Part shown: positions 6,719-14,809 of the stretch, one piece after another
Position numbering within the stretch: the stretch's first letter is position 1
How the letters are laid out: the number at the start of each line of letters is the position of its first letter
DNA from: Elusimicrobiota bacterium
GTDB taxonomy: Bacteria; Elusimicrobiota; Elusimicrobia; JACQJN01
Assembly (NCBI GenBank): GCA_016205045.1
Contig: JACQJM010000110.1
Location: 1 to 19,523 of the forward strand
DNA: 19,523 bases
Direction: 5' to 3'
Position numbers and translations under genes: made by a program
Notes under the pieces: generated by a model
The model's input: only the letters and a program-made list of their open reading frames with translations
Databases searched by the model: none
What the model was told of the DNA's origin: nothing

Positions 6719-6882
6719 CGAATCCCCAGGGGGATTCGCCCTTTGGGCCGCACCAACCTCGGGTGCTGGGCACCCCTGCCGTAAGGCAGGTTGGTGCGGG
6801 ACTACCCCGCACCTTCGTGCTCTTACGAGCTTTGAGGGCACGACAGCCAAGAAGGTGCGGTCCCTAGTGAGGGGCGAAAGCC
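6719..6882. repeat. Highly palindromic element (tandem cruciform structures) in a divergent promoter region
   Basis: Nearly every base can pair. CGAATCCCC/GGGGATTCG (6719-6738) has a two-base loop and GCCC/GGGC (6738-6748) follows. Unit A closes with a 12-bp stem (6748-6759 with 6788-6799) around two hairpins, GGGTGC/GCACCC (6761-6775) and CTGCC-GTAA-GGCAG (6776-6789), a three-way junction. Unit B closes with CCGCACCTT/AAGGTGCGG (6807-6815, 6852-6860) around CGTGC/GCACG. The right arm of A can also pair with the left arm of B (GGTGCGGG 6793-6800, CCCGCACC 6806-6813). CCCT/AGGG and GGC-GAAA-GCC end it. It may be a mobile repeat or a structured leader RNA. The strand is not decided. Confidence 0.75.
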
Positions 6883-6927
6883 TGGGGGTGCTTTTTGTAA
6901 AGATGATACAACTGAAGCTTTCGGGTT

Positions 6928-6936
6928 TGCTATCAT
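6928..6936 (+). promoter_or_regulatory. Possible extended -10 promoter for the glycan operon
   Basis: TG at 6928-6929, one base, then TATCAT at 6931-6936 make an extended -10 element. No good -35 lies at the right distance (the region near 6907-6913 is a poor match), which extended -10 promoters can tolerate. Transcription would start near 6943, giving a leader of about 40 nt with the AAGGAG site before the GTG at 6984. Confidence 0.35.
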
Positions 6937-6970
6937 GAGGGACGAATGACGAGTATTCCTTAAAATCGCC

Positions 6971-6976
6971 AAGGAG
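6971..6976 (+). promoter_or_regulatory. Strong ribosome-binding site fixing a GTG start
   Basis: AAGGAG seven bases before the GTG at 6984 is the best Shine-Dalgarno sequence in the window and decides the start of the first gene of the glycan operon. Confidence 0.75.
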
Positions 6977-6983
6977 TGAATAC

Positions 6984-8405
6984 GTGTTGGGTTTTTTGTT
7001 GACGGGGTTGATGGCGCTGGCTCCCCTTCTTCGCGGAAGCTGGGATCAGTGGGCCCAAACCTTCCTGCAGCTTTTTGTTTCTTTGGGGATGCTTCTGTGG
7101 TTGTTGGGGAAAACCTTTTCGGGCACCGTCCCCCTTCCCTCTCCGCAGCAAAGGCTTTGGATTTTTCTTCTTTTTCTTTTAAGTGGAATTTCCAGAATAC
7201 TCAGCCCTCTTCACGCCCTTGCCGACCCTGGCTGGTTAAATCTCTTGCTGGGGCTCTGGATCCTTTTTGTTTTTCCTTTGGTTTCTGAGGAACAACGACT
7301 CCGCATAGAGGCCACGATTCTGAACGTAGGTTGGATTTTATTCCTTTTAGCTTTTTATCAAAGATTTTTCGGGCACGAGGAGTTCCCCTCGGCTAGTTTG
7401 ATCAATGCCAATAGTTTCGCAGGGTATATTCTTCTCGTGTTTCCCCTGGCCCTGGAGAAGAAAAAGGGGCTGCTCGGTTTCTGCCTTTTGTGGACTCTTC
7501 TTTGGACCGGCTCAAAAGGAGCCTGGATCAGTTTGTCCGTTGCTTTGATGGTTCTCCACTTCCACAGAAGGGGGCTCCCCTTTTGGGCAGGGCTGTTTAT
7601 CGCGGCCCTGTGTCTGGTGATGATGATGGATAAGATGAGCAGTCCCGGAGTAACCCATCGGTTGTTGTGGTGGAAAGCGGCATGGAATATGGTGAGCCAA
7701 AGACCTTGGGTGGGATTTGGTCCCGGAGCTTATGGGTATGTTTTTCCTTCTTTTCATGTTCTCTCTGTCCAAGGGCTGTCTACCCTATATGCTCATAATT
7801 ATTTCTTGGAGGTGTTCGCAGAACTAGGTATTTTATTTGGTTTGATTTGGTTCGGAGGCATCGCCCGACTCACAACTCGGCTTTCTCGCTATAAGAAAAT
7901 GGCTTTGCTGGCTATTTTAAGCCACTCTTTGATTGATTACGGTCTTTCAATTCCTGCCAACTTCTGGATTTTTTGCGCGGTGGTGGCCAGCGGATTGCCT
8001 CCTCGGGAGTGCCCAATCCATATCCCCGGCCGCCTGAAAGCTCCCCTGATGGTTTCGCTTTTCCTGGCCGGGTTGTGCTGGGTGGGGAGAGTTTATCGTC
8101 CTTTGCGCTACGAAAAACTTTTGGCCAAGGAACATTTTGAGGAGGCTAGAAAAATTTTACCTCAATCCCCCTTGGCGCACATCGGACTCTCCCGGCTGTT
8201 TTACCGCGAATACCTCAGCCGAAAAGAGCCGCACCTTCTACTGGAATCGATCCGCTACGGAGAGCGTGCGATTGAGCTTAATCCTTATCGCTTGTCGGGG
8301 TGGGAGGATCTTCGGCAGCGGTACCGGGATCTGGGGCGCAATGATCTGGCCGAGGAGGCTTTACAGAGAGGGAAGAAGTATCAATGGGCTACGCACTTAT
8401 TTTAG
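6984..8405 (+). CDS. O-antigen ligase/polymerase-like (Wzy_C) protein with TPR tail, copy 1
   Basis: A 473-residue polytopic membrane protein of the O-antigen ligase/polymerase superfamily (WaaL, Wzy, PglL), which transfers or polymerises lipid-linked glycans on the outer face of the inner membrane. After about ten membrane segments the Wzy_C features appear: INANSFAGYILLVFP at 140-154, TGSKGAWISL at 175-184, RPWVGFGPGAY at 240-250 and the large loop with YAHNYFLEVFAELG at 269-282, containing the conserved His. Residues from about 370 on are helical, soluble and TPR-like (AIELNPYRLSGWEDLRQRY, followed by DLAEEALQRG). GTG start with AAGGAG. It overlaps the next gene by 22 bp. Whether it is a ligase, polymerase or protein O-oligosaccharyltransferase cannot be read from sequence alone. 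Confidence 0.85.
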   Translation: MLGFLLTGLMALAPLLRGSWDQWAQTFLQLFVSLGMLLWLLGKTFSGTVPLPSPQQRLWIFLLFLLSGISRILSPLHALADPGWLNLLLGLWILFVFPLVSEEQRLRIEATILNVGWILFLLAFYQRFFGHEEFPSASLINANSFAGYILLVFPLALEKKKGLLGFCLLWTLLWTGSKGAWISLSVALMVLHFHRRGLPFWAGLFIAALCLVMMMDKMSSPGVTHRLLWWKAAWNMVSQRPWVGFGPGAYGYVFPSFHVLSVQGLSTLYAHNYFLEVFAELGILFGLIWFGGIARLTTRLSRYKKMALLAILSHSLIDYGLSIPANFWIFCAVVASGLPPRECPIHIPGRLKAPLMVSLFLAGLCWVGRVYRPLRYEKLLAKEHFEEARKILPQSPLAHIGLSRLFYREYLSRKEPHLLLESIRYGERAIELNPYRLSGWEDLRQRYRDLGRNDLAEEALQRGKKYQWATHLF

Positions 8406-10042
8406 TGGGCATGGGAGGTCTCCTCTGGCAAGGGGCCAGATCTTGGGAGGCCTGGCTAACCGTCTCTGGGCTGATTTGGCTTGTAGGGATTTTCGGCTTT
8501 TGGAAATGGGATCGGGATCGTTGTGGAATTTGGTGGGTTTGGGTGGGGTGGCTCGTGTTGTCGGTAGTATCTTCTCAAGAGCCCTGGACCAGCGCAGAAG
8601 CCTTGGCTCATGTGATTCCTTGTGTTTTCTTTTTCACGGTGGGGGTGGGACTTTGGGGAGAGGGTCACCAAGAAGTTTGGTTGGTGAGCCTGTGGTTATT
8701 GGGAAGTTTTTTAGGGGCTTGGGCTTTATGCCAAAGAATCTTCATAGATGGCGCCAGCCCGGGCTGGATTCCTCCCAATCCCAACTATACCGGATGTGTC
8801 ATGGGGGCCGTTTTGGTGAGTTCACTTTCTGCTTTAACCTTGGGAAAGAGAGAGGGGTGGCATAAAGTTCTGTTATTGCTGATAGTGACATTAGCTGCCG
8901 CCACCTTATGGAATCTTAGAAGTCGGGGAGCCATCCTCTCCGTCTTTTTACTGATCCCCTGGCTGGGACTGGGACGATTCAGCAGGCGGGGGATTTGGGT
9001 GACAGGGATTTTGTTTGCGCTTTTGCTGGGGATCATGTCTCTGCCTCAATGGGAAGCATTGACGAAAGTCCAGTCCGAATCTTTTTCTTATCGGACCTGG
9101 ATTTGGCAGACGGGAATTCGTGTGGCGCAGCAATTCCCTCTCTTAGGAATAGGTCCGGGAGTTTTTGAGCGCGGGTACCTTCAGAACAATTTTCCGGCCT
9201 TTAATGGATTGAGTTACTATGGACACTACGCTGACAATGCCCACTCCCATCTGATCCAGCTGGCCGCGGAGTCCGGGATCTGGGTGGCCATTCTTTTCAT
9301 CTGGGCTTTTTTAGAAAGTTTGGGGTGGGCCTGGAAGAGCTTTAAACAGGATCAAAATACTCTTCGTGTGGCGGCTGTGGCTTCGGCGGCTGCGGTGTTT
9401 TTGCACGCATCCGTAGACGGAATTTTTGTCCTGCCGGGCATTCAACTTTTATTTTTTGGTTGTCTGGCCTGCGCTGTTTGTGGCGATTCGGAACAGTGGT
9501 CAGAGATTTCCTCCACCCCAAGAACCCTGGCCGTTGCGGGTTTTTTATTCTGTGGATCGGTCCTGGGAATATCCCGGATTATTCCACGGGACAAAAACAC
9601 ATCTCCCGCTAATTTTGAAGTGTACGCCGCGGCGGCGCGTGAAGCCATTCTTCGACGTCCTTCCAATCCGGCCCAGGCTTGGGGATTTCTGGCCCAGGCG
9701 GCAGAGCAAAATCCTACCAATGCCGTGTTGTGGGCTCAGCGCGCGGAGGTGGTGCGGGGGTTTGGGGATTGGCCGGAGGTGGCTCGGTGTGCCTACCGTG
9801 CCGTGGGCTTGGAACCTAATTTTGTTGCGGCGCATCTACTGCTGGCAGAGTCCCTTTGGCGCTTAGGAAGGACTCGGGCCGCGAAGCAGGAGTTGGAACG
9901 GGCAGTCCGAATTCATGCCGACAAAAATTTGAATAAACCGACTTCTGGATATGAGGAATTTATCCCAGAGCTGGATGAACAGCGTTTCAAATTTCTTCGC
10001 CAATTATTCCTTATCGAACCCTTAACCCATGCGACGCCGTGA
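8384..10042 (+). CDS. O-antigen ligase/polymerase-like (Wzy_C) protein with TPR tail, copy 2
   Basis: A 552-residue second member of the same superfamily, directly downstream of and overlapping copy 1 by 22 bp. The matching features are PNPNYTGCVMGAVL at about 131-144, LRSRGAILSVFLL at about 178-190, FPLLGIGPGVF near 255 and AHSHLIQLAAESG near 290 (conserved His). The C-terminal part from about residue 410 holds TPR-like helices (NAVLWAQRAEVVRGFGDWPE, then HLLLAESLWRLGRTRAAKQE). Shared order but low identity suggests an old duplication with separate specificities, for example one polymerase and one ligase. The ATG at 8384 is preceded by a purine-rich GGGAAGAAG. An ATG at 8411 is an alternative. 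It overlaps the following gene by 14 bp. Confidence 0.86.
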   Translation: MGYALILVGMGGLLWQGARSWEAWLTVSGLIWLVGIFGFWKWDRDRCGIWWVWVGWLVLSVVSSQEPWTSAEALAHVIPCVFFFTVGVGLWGEGHQEVWLVSLWLLGSFLGAWALCQRIFIDGASPGWIPPNPNYTGCVMGAVLVSSLSALTLGKREGWHKVLLLLIVTLAAATLWNLRSRGAILSVFLLIPWLGLGRFSRRGIWVTGILFALLLGIMSLPQWEALTKVQSESFSYRTWIWQTGIRVAQQFPLLGIGPGVFERGYLQNNFPAFNGLSYYGHYADNAHSHLIQLAAESGIWVAILFIWAFLESLGWAWKSFKQDQNTLRVAAVASAAAVFLHASVDGIFVLPGIQLLFFGCLACAVCGDSEQWSEISSTPRTLAVAGFLFCGSVLGISRIIPRDKNTSPANFEVYAAAAREAILRRPSNPAQAWGFLAQAAEQNPTNAVLWAQRAEVVRGFGDWPEVARCAYRAVGLEPNFVAAHLLLAESLWRLGRTRAAKQELERAVRIHADKNLNKPTSGYEEFIPELDEQRFKFLRQLFLIEPLTHATP

Positions 10043-11948
10043 TACGGGGGTGCTCTTTTTTCTAATTTTGTTGGCGGTTATGCAATTGAGCCCTGTTTTA
10101 TTTTCCTCGCGGATCTACTTTTGGGGAGATTTGACCTACCTGCAACATCCCTGGCGAACACTCTGTGCCGAATCCCTCACGCGTGGAGAAGTACCCCACT
10201 GGAATCCTTACGCCTATCTCGGCATGCCCCTTTTAGCCAATTTCCAAACCGGGCTTTTTTATCCTGGGAGTCTTCTCTTTTACTTTCTACCTTACCCCTA
10301 TGCTTTTAAGGCGTATCTCTTGGTGCAGTATGTCTTGATGGGATTTTTTGCTCTATTGTGGTTTCGGGCTTGGGGATTTGTTCGTTCGGCCAGTCTCATG
10401 GGTGCTGTGGCGTTTCTTTTAGGAGGCATAGCGGTGTCGCGCGTCCTTTTCTTAAATGAGCTGGCGACTTTGGTCTTTCTGCCCGCATTTTTTCTTTTTG
10501 GCCGAACTCCCTTCCTGCTCGCCATGGTGGTAGCCCTCAGTTTTTTTGGAGGGTATCCCGTGGCTTTTGGGTGTATCGTGGGAGCCTTTCTTTTTCTTTG
10601 GGGTGCGGGGGGTTCTCGACGTTTTTTTTCGTCACCCGGGGAAATATTGCTCGGTCTGGGGGGAGGCATCCTGATGGCCGGCTGCCTTCTTTTGCCTGGA
10701 CTGGAGTTGATCGCGCAGTCCGAAAGAATTTTGGGATTAGGCTTGGATGTCTCCACCGCGCATGCCTTTTCCCCGCGTGATTTTGGAGAGTGGCTGGCCC
10801 CCTGGTTGAGGGAGCACAGTCCTTTTAAACCGGCACTTTTTTGGTGGAAGAGCTGCTATGTGGGCGTGGTGGGAGTGGCCGCAGCGGTCTGGGGATTTTG
10901 GCGGAGCTCTTTTCGAACGCGCATTCTTTTGGGAGGATATTTGCTGTTTCTGGGACTGCTTTTGTGTGGGGCAGAAACGCCTATTTCCTTGTGGTTTTGG
11001 AAGAATATGGTATTTTTACGCTGGATCCGCCATCCGGGTCATTTGACCAATGCACTGCTGCCCGTTCTTTTGCTGCTGATAGTCGCCGGAGCGCAACAGA
11101 TGAAAAAAGCGTGGTGGGCATTCTTGGCATTGGAACTTTTAGTGTATGGATTTCGAGCACACCCCACCATTCATCAGGATTACTACTATGACCGGGGCCC
11201 ACTCGTAGAACAGCTTCAAAGAAGCTTGGGACCTCATCGCTACCTTTTGTCTGGGATGGCTCTGGACTGGACTAAGGGGGAGGGAGTAGGGAGGGAGGCG
11301 GCTTATCGGGATCTCAAGCATCGTCTCTACGGCCTAGAAAATCTTCCCTACCACCTTGAGGCGGTGGGCAATTTTGGCGAACCTCTGGTTCCTAGAAATA
11401 ATGCCCGGTGGATAGACCTGCTCTATAAGCAGCCGGGACTTAAGGAAGTTCATCCCTATTTACCTTATACGGATGTAAGGTTGGTGTTAACTCGAGATCC
11501 GGTCCCGCCGGATGGATTAGAAGAAAGGGGTAAGAATCTTTGGGAACTTTACAGAACGCCTGCGCCGCTTGCTCGGGCGTACCATGTCGCGGAGAATAGA
11601 GAAAGGGGAGAATTTCCTGTGTTGGGGAAAGGTTTGGATGTGGAGCAATTTCGATCGGACCGGTTTCTGGTGAGTGGGCAGTCTTTCCATAATCAAGAAA
11701 TTTGGGTCGCCCAGGCGGCTTACCCGGGATGGAGGGCGTTTATGGGCGGCCAAGAGATTCTTTTCAAGACAGCCCAGGGGCTCTTTCCTAATTTTGTGGT
11801 GCCCGCGGGAACTTTTGATGTGACTTTCCGGTATTTTTCCTCCCTGTGGCCCTGGGGCGTTCTTCTGACGCTTCTAACCACTCTGGGTTTAGGAGTTTAT
11901 TGGTATAATCGGTGGATTTCTGTGAGCCATCTTCATGAGACGGGCTGA
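10029..11948 (+). CDS. YfhO-like GT-C membrane protein, copy 1
   Basis: A 639-residue polytopic membrane protein resembling the YfhO family. In Gram-positive bacteria YfhO-type proteins glycosylate cell-wall or membrane polymers with polyprenyl-phosphate sugars. After the first membrane helix the outer loop carries FWGDLTYLQHPWR (GD at 33-34, the likely GT-C acidic site), then GEVPHWNPYAYLGMPLLANF and GLFYPG (53-80), the signature of this family. About ten membrane segments follow, then a C-terminal soluble beta-rich domain (VAQAAYPGWRAFMGG and FRYFSSLWPWG before the last helix). The start ATGCGACGCCGTGA overlaps the upstream stop by 14 bp. Donor and acceptor are unknown. Confidence 0.8.
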   Translation: MRRRDTGVLFFLILLAVMQLSPVLFSSRIYFWGDLTYLQHPWRTLCAESLTRGEVPHWNPYAYLGMPLLANFQTGLFYPGSLLFYFLPYPYAFKAYLLVQYVLMGFFALLWFRAWGFVRSASLMGAVAFLLGGIAVSRVLFLNELATLVFLPAFFLFGRTPFLLAMVVALSFFGGYPVAFGCIVGAFLFLWGAGGSRRFFSSPGEILLGLGGGILMAGCLLLPGLELIAQSERILGLGLDVSTAHAFSPRDFGEWLAPWLREHSPFKPALFWWKSCYVGVVGVAAAVWGFWRSSFRTRILLGGYLLFLGLLLCGAETPISLWFWKNMVFLRWIRHPGHLTNALLPVLLLLIVAGAQQMKKAWWAFLALELLVYGFRAHPTIHQDYYYDRGPLVEQLQRSLGPHRYLLSGMALDWTKGEGVGREAAYRDLKHRLYGLENLPYHLEAVGNFGEPLVPRNNARWIDLLYKQPGLKEVHPYLPYTDVRLVLTRDPVPPDGLEERGKNLWELYRTPAPLARAYHVAENRERGEFPVLGKGLDVEQFRSDRFLVSGQSFHNQEIWVAQAAYPGWRAFMGGQEILFKTAQGLFPNFVVPAGTFDVTFRYFSSLWPWGVLLTLLTTLGLGVYWYNRWISVSHLHETG

Positions 11949-13815
11949 TTTTTTTTGCCTCTTATTTTTTGGAGGGTTTGGGGTCTTGTTATTTTACCCC
12001 ATCCTTTTTTCCCCCCAAGGTATTCCCGGAAATTTTGGGGATCTTTATGGCTACCATTACCCCCTGAAACACTTGGTCTCCTCACGGCTTCAAGAGGGGA
12101 AGCTGCCTCTCTGGAACCCCTATATTTTTGGAGGCACCCCCCTTTTAGGGAATCCTCAGTCCGCTATTTTTTATCCCCTCTCTCTTTTATTTTATTTTTT
12201 TCCCATCGGATCTGCATTCGGTTGGTATAGTTTCTTGCATGTCTGTCTGGCGGGGCTGGGGATGTACTTGCTTCTAAAATCACAGTCCCTGGCACGGAGT
12301 GGGGCTCTTTTGCTGGCTGTGGCCTATGCTTTTTCTCCATTTCTGATCTATCGGATCGCGCAGGGAGTGCCCACTCTTTTGGCGGCGCTCAGTTACATTC
12401 CCTGGTGCTGGCTGGCTTTTTTATCCCAACGAAAGGGTTTTTTGGCATTTGTGTTTGCTCTTCAATTTCTATCCGGGCACGCGCAATTTTTGTGGATCAA
12501 CATCTTGGGTCTTTTGTTGGGGGTGGTGCTTTGTGCTGGGTGGCGGCGCTGGAGCGGGTTTTTGTGGGAGGGAGTGCTGGGGCTGGCGCTCGTTGCGTTT
12601 CAGCTGGGGCCCACATGGGAATTTAGTCAAAGATCCATTCGAACCCTGTGGTCCGGCACTTTTTCACAAAGCTACTCCATGAACTGGAGTTCTTGGCTTT
12701 CCTTTCTGAATCCTCACCTATTAGGAAATCCTTTGGGCCCATTATCCGTTCCCGAGCCTTCCGTTTATTTTGAATCGTGGACTGGATATATCGGGCTGAT
12801 CCCATTGGGCTTAGGTGTTTGGGGACTGTTGGGAACAGGATGGAAGTCTGCCCGGCTCCCCTGGGCGCTTTTGGGGCTTTCTTTATTTTTGAGTATGGGT
12901 CAACATAATCCGCTGTCCTCGTGGCTTCTGACCGCGACCCCCTTGAGTCTATTGCGGGCTCCTGCGCGGTGTGTGTTGTTGGGGATGTGGGGACTCCTCT
13001 TGGCTGCGGGGGTGGGATGGAAGGCCTTGAAATGGAAGGGCCATGAACTGTGGCGATGGAAAGCGGCCGCCATAAGCCTGGTTTTTCTTGATCTTTTCTG
13101 GTACGGGCACTCTTTTTTGTATGCGCAGGATCCGCAGAGGTATTTGGCTCCCCATGAGAATGTGATCAGTCTGTTTTCAGGCCAGCCTTACCGTGTGGCA
13201 ACTAGTCCGGAAATCCCCAATCCGAACAAATGTATGTTGTATCGTTTCTGGAACGCAGCAGGATACGAAGCCTTTTATTTGGCAAGCTTTGCGGAATATC
13301 TGGCCCGCAGTGAGGGGCAGCCCAGCGCCGATTCTAGCCGGGTGTATATCCGCAAATATGATTCGGGTGAAATGTCGGACATGAGTGTTAGGTATTTCAT
13401 GGATGTGGCTCCTCTGCCGGGAAAGAAAATTTATTATCAGGAAGGGAGCACCCATATCTATGAAAATCCCATGGCCAAACCCCTGGTTTATTTTCCGCGA
13501 GGAAGAGGGGATGTCCATATAGAACGCGCATCCCCCGAATGGTGGGCGATCCATGTGGGGCGCCCCCTTTCGGGCGAGGAGGAGGTTCGAAAAATAGTCT
13601 TTGCCCAGCCGCTCTATCCTGGGTGGCAAGGATGGATGAATGGGGCGCGGCGTCCCCTCTCGCTCTACCGCAATTTCTTGCAGGAGATGTCTATCGAGGG
13701 CCCCGGAGAAATCTATTTGCGATTTTGGCCCTCTCACTGGAATGTCTTGCTGCTATTTTCTTTAGGGGCGTGGGGAGGGTGGATGGTTTTTTTTAGAAGA
13801 GGGAGAATTCTTTAA
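11935..13815 (+). CDS. YfhO-like GT-C membrane protein, copy 2
   Basis: A 626-residue paralogue of the preceding gene. It has the same layout: FGDLYGYHYPLK (GD at 35-36), GKLPLWNPYIFGGTPLLGN and FYPLSLLFYF in the first loops, about ten membrane segments, and the C-terminal domain with FAQPLYPGWQGWMNG and YLRFWPSHW before the last helix. The two start alike (MRR) and each overlaps its upstream gene by exactly 14 bp with a similar sequence (ATGAGACGGGCTGA here). This fits tandem duplication followed by divergence. A role as a second GT-C transferase in the same glycan pathway is inferred. The stop is one base before the next gene's GTG. Confidence 0.8.
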   Translation: MRRADFFCLLFFGGFGVLLFYPILFSPQGIPGNFGDLYGYHYPLKHLVSSRLQEGKLPLWNPYIFGGTPLLGNPQSAIFYPLSLLFYFFPIGSAFGWYSFLHVCLAGLGMYLLLKSQSLARSGALLLAVAYAFSPFLIYRIAQGVPTLLAALSYIPWCWLAFLSQRKGFLAFVFALQFLSGHAQFLWINILGLLLGVVLCAGWRRWSGFLWEGVLGLALVAFQLGPTWEFSQRSIRTLWSGTFSQSYSMNWSSWLSFLNPHLLGNPLGPLSVPEPSVYFESWTGYIGLIPLGLGVWGLLGTGWKSARLPWALLGLSLFLSMGQHNPLSSWLLTATPLSLLRAPARCVLLGMWGLLLAAGVGWKALKWKGHELWRWKAAAISLVFLDLFWYGHSFLYAQDPQRYLAPHENVISLFSGQPYRVATSPEIPNPNKCMLYRFWNAAGYEAFYLASFAEYLARSEGQPSADSSRVYIRKYDSGEMSDMSVRYFMDVAPLPGKKIYYQEGSTHIYENPMAKPLVYFPRGRGDVHIERASPEWWAIHVGRPLSGEEEVRKIVFAQPLYPGWQGWMNGARRPLSLYRNFLQEMSIEGPGEIYLRFWPSHWNVLLLFSLGAWGGWMVFFRRGRIL

Positions 13816-13816
13816 A

Positions 13817-14809
13817 GTGATCAGCTGGAAACGGTTTGGTTCGGTTTTGGTGGGACTGTTCTTAAGCGCGGTATTTCTGCTGTTGGCATTCAGAAATGTG
13901 GATCTGAAGGGAGTCGCAGAGGTTTTTTCAAAAGCCTCTTTTGGAAGCACCGCTTTTTTGACGATTCTCATGGTGTTTGAGATTTTTGTTCGAGCGATTC
14001 GTTGGTGGATTCTTTTGGGTAAAAAAGTCAGCGTGGGAACTCTGTTTCAACTGGAGATGATCGGACTGGGATTAAACAATGTGCTTCCTTTGCGTTTAGG
14101 GGAGATAGGCCGCGCCTATTTGTTGGCAAAAATGACAGGAACCTCCACGTTTTACACTCTGTCCACGGTGGGAGTGGAAAGGGTTTTAGATTCCATCACT
14201 GTTTTGTTTTTATTCGGAGTATGCTCTCGAGGGATGGCGGGGTCGTTTGTGCCGTTGGTGTATCAACGACTCTCGGTGGTTCTTTTAGGGGCGTTGGGCG
14301 TCCTTTTGTTGGGATTGATTTATCGGGGAGAGTGGTTGGGAAAAGTTTTGCAAAAATCCGGTTCTTCGCGGGTTTTCTCTCTTGGGCAGAAGTTTCAACA
14401 CCTATTATCTGGCGCGAGCGTTCTTCGATCCCCCGTGGTTCTGGCGGGCGTGCTGCTTTTGAGTTTGGGAGTTTGGCTGTTGGATGGCACTGTTTATTTC
14501 TGGGCCGGGAAAGCCGTGGGGCTGGAAAATATTTTGAGCTACTCGAGGACTCTGGTCATGCTTGCTTTTGTTGCCGCCGCGGGGATATTGCCCGCTGTGC
14601 CGGGATATTTTGGAACATATGAGTTCATGATCCGGGAGGTGTTGTCCCGCTGGGGCGTTCCTCCCGCTGTGGGTGTGGGGTACGCTGGATTTGTGCATAT
14701 TACTGCGTATGTGGTGGTGACGGGGTTGGGAATGATTTTTTTGTACCGCGCGGGATATTCTTTAAGCGGTATATGGGGCGCAGCGCAAGAATCAAAAACA
14801 GAGAAATGA
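13817..14809 (+). CDS. UPF0104 / LPG-synthase-TM-like membrane protein
   Basis: A 330-residue polytopic membrane protein of the family that includes the flippase half of lysylphosphatidylglycerol synthase (MprF), AglD and many proteins in polysaccharide loci. Visible family signatures are RAIRWW at 59-64, LNNVLPLRLGEIGRAYLL at 86-103, VERVLD at 120-125 and PGYFGTYEF near 260. Length and about eight membrane segments are normal, and no catalytic soluble domain is attached. It probably moves or modifies a lipid-linked intermediate, but substrate and direction are unknown. The GTG start lies one base after the upstream stop, with GGGAG eleven bases upstream. Its TGA overlaps the ATG of the next gene. 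Confidence 0.82.
   Translation: MISWKRFGSVLVGLFLSAVFLLLAFRNVDLKGVAEVFSKASFGSTAFLTILMVFEIFVRAIRWWILLGKKVSVGTLFQLEMIGLGLNNVLPLRLGEIGRAYLLAKMTGTSTFYTLSTVGVERVLDSITVLFLFGVCSRGMAGSFVPLVYQRLSVVLLGALGVLLLGLIYRGEWLGKVLQKSGSSRVFSLGQKFQHLLSGASVLRSPVVLAGVLLLSLGVWLLDGTVYFWAGKAVGLENILSYSRTLVMLAFVAAAGILPAVPGYFGTYEFMIREVLSRWGVPPAVGVGYAGFVHITAYVVVTGLGMIFLYRAGYSLSGIWGAAQESKTEK

Noticed and set aside
6748..6799. tRNA-like cloverleaf
   Set aside because: The three-way junction lacks an anticodon arm of proper size, the conserved T-loop sequence and an acceptor end, and is only 52 nt long.
6693..6812. 40-codon N-terminal extension of the minus-strand GT-C gene
   Set aside because: The extension is Pro/Gly/Cys-rich and lies in the palindromic element. 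The Met at 6692 directly precedes a normal first membrane segment, as expected for the family.
6699..6938. Open frames on both strands within the divergent intergenic region
   Set aside because: They read through inverted repeats, have no family resemblance and no good ribosome-binding site. Openness follows from GC-rich palindromic DNA.
8137..8865. 242-codon open frame overlapping both Wzy_C genes on the plus strand
   Set aside because: It is a shadow frame across two well-supported genes, Arg/Gly/Ser-rich, with no domain or membrane pattern.
14773..14805. Upstream ATG for the GT4 gene
   Set aside because: It would overlap the previous gene by 37 bp and add a charged stretch absent in the family. 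The ATGA overlap at 14806 is the normal arrangement.
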